Below, in pieces: positions 61,070 through 64,000 of a DNA stretch of 64,000 bases (positions are counted from its first letter, which is position 1; each line of letters begins with the position of its first letter). Source of the stretch: Comamonas sp. KCTC 72670 (lineage in GTDB: Bacteria > Myxococcota > Myxococcia > Myxococcales > Myxococcaceae); the NCBI GenBank assembly GCA_014656495.1, contig BNCN01000014.1:62001-126000 (forward strand), given 5' to 3'. The position numbers and the translations under genes are program-made. Below the pieces are notes generated by a model. That model saw only the letters and a list, made by a program, of their open reading frames with translations, had not been told where the DNA came from and made no database searches.

Positions 61070-61959
61070 GGCGGCACGCCGAGCGCCCCGTCGAAGTGCT
61101 GGCGCAACCGGCGCGCGTACTCCTCCGGGGCCACGCGGGCGTACTGGCCATGGCCCGCGCCCTCGACGACCCAGAGCGACTTGGGTTCGCACGCGGCCTG
61201 GAAGAGGCTGGCCTGCAGCTTCGCGGGCGCGTCCGGGTCCACGTCGCCGTTGACGAGCAGCAGCGGCCGGCCGCTCAGCCGGCACATCCCGTCAATGGGC
61301 CGCACCGCGTCCACCCTCACGCCCGCGCGCCGCAGCGTCCACAGCACGGGCTCGGCGCTCAGCGCGCCCCACTTGCCATAACCCGACTGGATGTCCGCTT
61401 CGAGCGCGGGGTACGCGCCCGCGGCGGCCACCGCCTTCACCCGCGCGTCCTCGCTGGCCACCAGCAGGGACGTGGTGCCGCCCATGGAGAAGCCGAAGAG
61501 CCCCAGCCGCTCCGGGTCCACGTCCGGCCGCCGTGACACGAAGTCGAGCGCCGCCGTCACGTCGCGCCGCTCCCGGTCGCCCCAGGTCACGGTGTCGCCG
61601 CCGCTCTCGCCGTGCGCGCGCAGGTCGAACATCAGCACGCCGTAACCGGAGGCGATGAGGGTGCGCGCCTCGAAGAGGAGCTGCGCGCGGTTGTCCGCGA
61701 AGCCATGCACCAGCACCACCGCCGCGCGGTTGCGTGACGGCACGTACCAGCCTCGCAGCACCACACCGTCCGAGGTGGTGAAGGACACGTCCTCCCGCCC
61801 CGGCAGCTCCGGCGCGGGACGTTGCGCGGCGATGGGCCGCGGATGCAGCAGGCCCTGGCCAATCCGGTGGCCGCTCACGGCGAAGTAGCCCGCCGCCGCC
61901 AGCAGCAGGACCAGGGGCGCCAGCACGATGACACGGTGGAGTTGAGTACGTGTTTTCAC
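61036..61959 (-). CDS. Membrane-anchored alpha/beta hydrolase
   Basis: 307 residues. An N-terminal signal-anchor (VIVLAPLVLLLAAAGYFAV) precedes the hydrolase fold: VVLVHGFADNRAQLL (oxyanion HG), nucleophile elbow LFGFSMGGTTSLL (GxSxG, Ser in GFSMG), the acid in VNGDVDPDAPA and catalytic His in VVEGAGHGQYA. Resembles serine aminopeptidase/YqiA-type esterases. GTG start at 61959. Substrate unknown. Overlaps the end of bpt. Confidence 0.85.
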   Translation of the reverse strand: MKTRTQLHRVIVLAPLVLLLAAAGYFAVSGHRIGQGLLHPRPIAAQRPAPELPGREDVSFTTSDGVVLRGWYVPSRNRAAVVLVHGFADNRAQLLFEARTLIASGYGVLMFDLRAHGESGGDTVTWGDRERRDVTAALDFVSRRPDVDPERLGLFGFSMGGTTSLLVASEDARVKAVAAAGAYPALEADIQSGYGKWGALSAEPVLWTLRRAGVRVDAVRPIDGMCRLSGRPLLLVNGDVDPDAPAKLQASLFQAACEPKSLWVVEGAGHGQYARVAPEEYARRLRQHFDGALGVPPQVSSEEAGAQ

Positions 61960-62122
61960 GGATAATTCAGGATGACTGGGAATAAAGCGGACACTAGCCG
62001 AGCCTGGGAGTGGCGGAGCGAGTACAAGTTGATTAGACCGACGACGAGGCAGGTCGGAGCCGGGGGGAGTCCTGGCGCTCCAGAGGTCCTGGACCACGGC
62101 GCCACGAGGCGCGCCTTCGAGA

Positions 62123-63289
62123 GTGCGGGTGATGCTCGTCAAGACACAGGGGGAGCCGCCCCCGGCGCCGGCCCGGAAGCGCGTGTTGTTCACGCTGGTG
62201 TTCCTGGGCTCCGGTGGCATCGAGCGGTCGGTGTGCAACGTGCTGGCGGGGCTGGACCCCGGCCGGTTCGACACGAAGATGTTCTTCCACCACCGCCCGC
62301 ATCCCAAGAGCCAGAGCGACCGGATTCCCCAGCGCACCCAGGTGGTGTGGGGCACCGATGCCTTCGAGTACCGGCGGGGCATGCTGCCGCGCTTCTTCTG
62401 GCGGCTGGTGCAGGAGGCCCGTGACGTGGACGTCATCGTCGCGGGGCAGGAGGGCCGCGCGGCGCTGCTGGCGTGTCTGGCCGGGCGGCTGCTCAACAAG
62501 CCCGTGGTGGGGATGATCCACTTCGACTGGGGCGCCTTCCACCTGGAGCAGCCCCGGCGGCAGCTCTGGGGGCTGCGGTGGCTCTACCCGCGCATGAGCG
62601 GCATCGTCGCGTGCGGCCACGACTCCGCGAAGGCCTTCCAGGCGCTGGTGCCCGTGCGGCCCGAGCAGCTGCACGTCATCCCCAACTTCGTGGATGGCGA
62701 GAAGGTGCGTCTCGCCGGGGAGCAGCCGCTGCCGCAGTGGGCCGAGCCCATCTACCGCAAGCCCGTCATCATCGCGGTGGGCCGGTTGGAGCACCAGAAG
62801 GCCTTCGACGTGCTCATCCGCGGCCACGCGCTGATGCGGCAGGCGGGGGTGGACCACCACCTGCTCATCCTGGGCGAAGGCTCGCTGGAGGGGGAGCTGA
62901 AGGCGCTGGTGGCGTCCCTGGGCGTGGAGGACTCCGTCTTCCTGCCGGGCTTCACGCCCAACCCGCACGCGCTCATGCGCCGGGCGGCCGCCTTCGTGCT
63001 GTCCTCGCGCTTCGAGGGCCTGCCCATGGTGCTGTTGGAGGCGCTCGCGCTGGGCTGCCCCGTCGTCAGCACTGACTGCCCGTCGGGTCCCGCGGAGGTG
63101 CTGGAGCACGGCCAGCACGGCGTCCTGGTGCCCATGGAGCAGCCGCGGGCGCTGGCGGACGCGCTGGGCCGCGTGGTCCAGGACGCGGCGCACCGCGAGG
63201 ATTTGTCCGTCCGGGCCCGGCGGCGCGCCGAGGAGCTGTCCTCGGAGCGCGCCCTGACGGCCTGGGAGCGCCTGCTCTCGTCACTCTGA
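62123..63289 (+). CDS. GT4-family glycosyltransferase
   Basis: 388 residues. GT-B fold, group 1: LFTLVFLGSGGIERSVCNVLAGLDP in the first Rossmann half and AVGRLEHQKAFDVLIRGHALM, LLILGEGSLEGELKALV, VFLPGFTPNPHALMRRA and SSRFEGLPMVLLEALALGCPVVSTD (nucleotide-sugar-binding EGLPxxLLEA, Glu) in the second. Probably polysaccharide or glycolipid synthesis. The GTG at 62123 or ATG at 62132 begins it; divergent from the hydrolase gene. Confidence 0.9.
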   Translation: MRVMLVKTQGEPPPAPARKRVLFTLVFLGSGGIERSVCNVLAGLDPGRFDTKMFFHHRPHPKSQSDRIPQRTQVVWGTDAFEYRRGMLPRFFWRLVQEARDVDVIVAGQEGRAALLACLAGRLLNKPVVGMIHFDWGAFHLEQPRRQLWGLRWLYPRMSGIVACGHDSAKAFQALVPVRPEQLHVIPNFVDGEKVRLAGEQPLPQWAEPIYRKPVIIAVGRLEHQKAFDVLIRGHALMRQAGVDHHLLILGEGSLEGELKALVASLGVEDSVFLPGFTPNPHALMRRAAAFVLSSRFEGLPMVLLEALALGCPVVSTDCPSGPAEVLEHGQHGVLVPMEQPRALADALGRVVQDAAHREDLSVRARRRAEELSSERALTAWERLLSSL

Positions 63290-63457
63290 CAGCGGGCGGG
63301 GGGCCCGGCTCCCTGCCCTCTGGTGGCGGAATGAAATGGGGGCCCCCGTGAGGTTGACGTCGGGGGCGTCTGGCGAGACAGCCATGCCCCTTCGGGGGCG
63401 CATGAGGTAGGAATCCCTTGCCGGCCCCCGGCTGCTTCACGAGGATTCACCCCCATC

Positions 63458-64000
<543 letters not shown>

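Noticed and set aside
63384-63402. Attenuator upstream of glnS
   Set aside because: The GCCCC-TTCG-GGGGC hairpin has no U-tract and no Gln-rich frame precedes it.

Overview
The window is high-GC DNA (about 70%), densely packed, with many GTG/TTG starts, ATGA stop/start overlaps and numerous lipoprotein and secreted genes. Gene content (large PurL, Bpt-type leucyltransferase, BamA-like porin, multidomain peptidoglycan hydrolase, Cys-rich secreted proteins, a RiPP operon) fits a myxobacterium, most likely Myxococcaceae. This placement is inferred from style and gene content, not from a marker gene. No tRNA, rRNA or CRISPR array was seen.

Layout. 1-12.2 kb: mixed housekeeping and orphan genes (nucleotidyltransferases, class C serine hydrolase, DUF504, BamA-like protein, MtfA, CoaA, aldehyde dehydrogenase, lipoprotein gluzincin, ElaA, AbrB permease, sirtuin, PDZ protein). 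12.5-16.5 kb: a four-domain peptidoglycan hydrolase, a lipoprotein and a methyltransferase. 16.4-25.3 kb: a minus-strand assimilatory sulfate reduction operon in the order cysH, siroheme dehydrogenase, cobA, cysD, cysN, cysJ, cysI. It is headed by two tandem leader peptides rich in cysteine, each followed by an intrinsic terminator. 25.5-36.8 kb: DUF2383 protein, Cys-rich proteins, an HxxxDG acyltransferase-like protein, PF10118 hydrolase, zinc phospholipase C-like protein and purL.

47.1-36.9 kb (minus strand): a compact RiPP operon. It has two B12/radical SAM maturases of the CX7CX2C type, a degenerate and an intact ATP-grasp protein, two PqqD-like proteins and a 58-residue precursor peptide with a YxxPxL leader motif. 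These are followed by a 2OG-Fe(II) oxygenase, an ABC exporter and a ureohydrolase that may act as a peptide arginase. An IS3-type transposase remnant lies just upstream. 47.5-50.4 kb: msrB, a CBS protein, and a threonyl-tRNA synthetase lacking the TGS and editing domains. That synthetase gene is preceded by a 26-residue leader peptide with nine threonines and a classic pair of mutually exclusive RNA hairpins.

50.5-64 kb: OPT transporter, metallo-beta-lactamase-fold protein, zinc-ribbon/HELGH membrane protein, methyltransferase, and an ATP-grasp/PLP-decarboxylase/GT2 group with a small unknown protein. These are followed by Bpt, an alpha/beta hydrolase, a GT4 glycosyltransferase and the 5' part of glnS.

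The strongest observations are the two independent amino-acid attenuation systems (Cys and Thr), both apparently read from leaderless or nearly leaderless transcripts, and the RiPP operon with its previously unlisted precursor.
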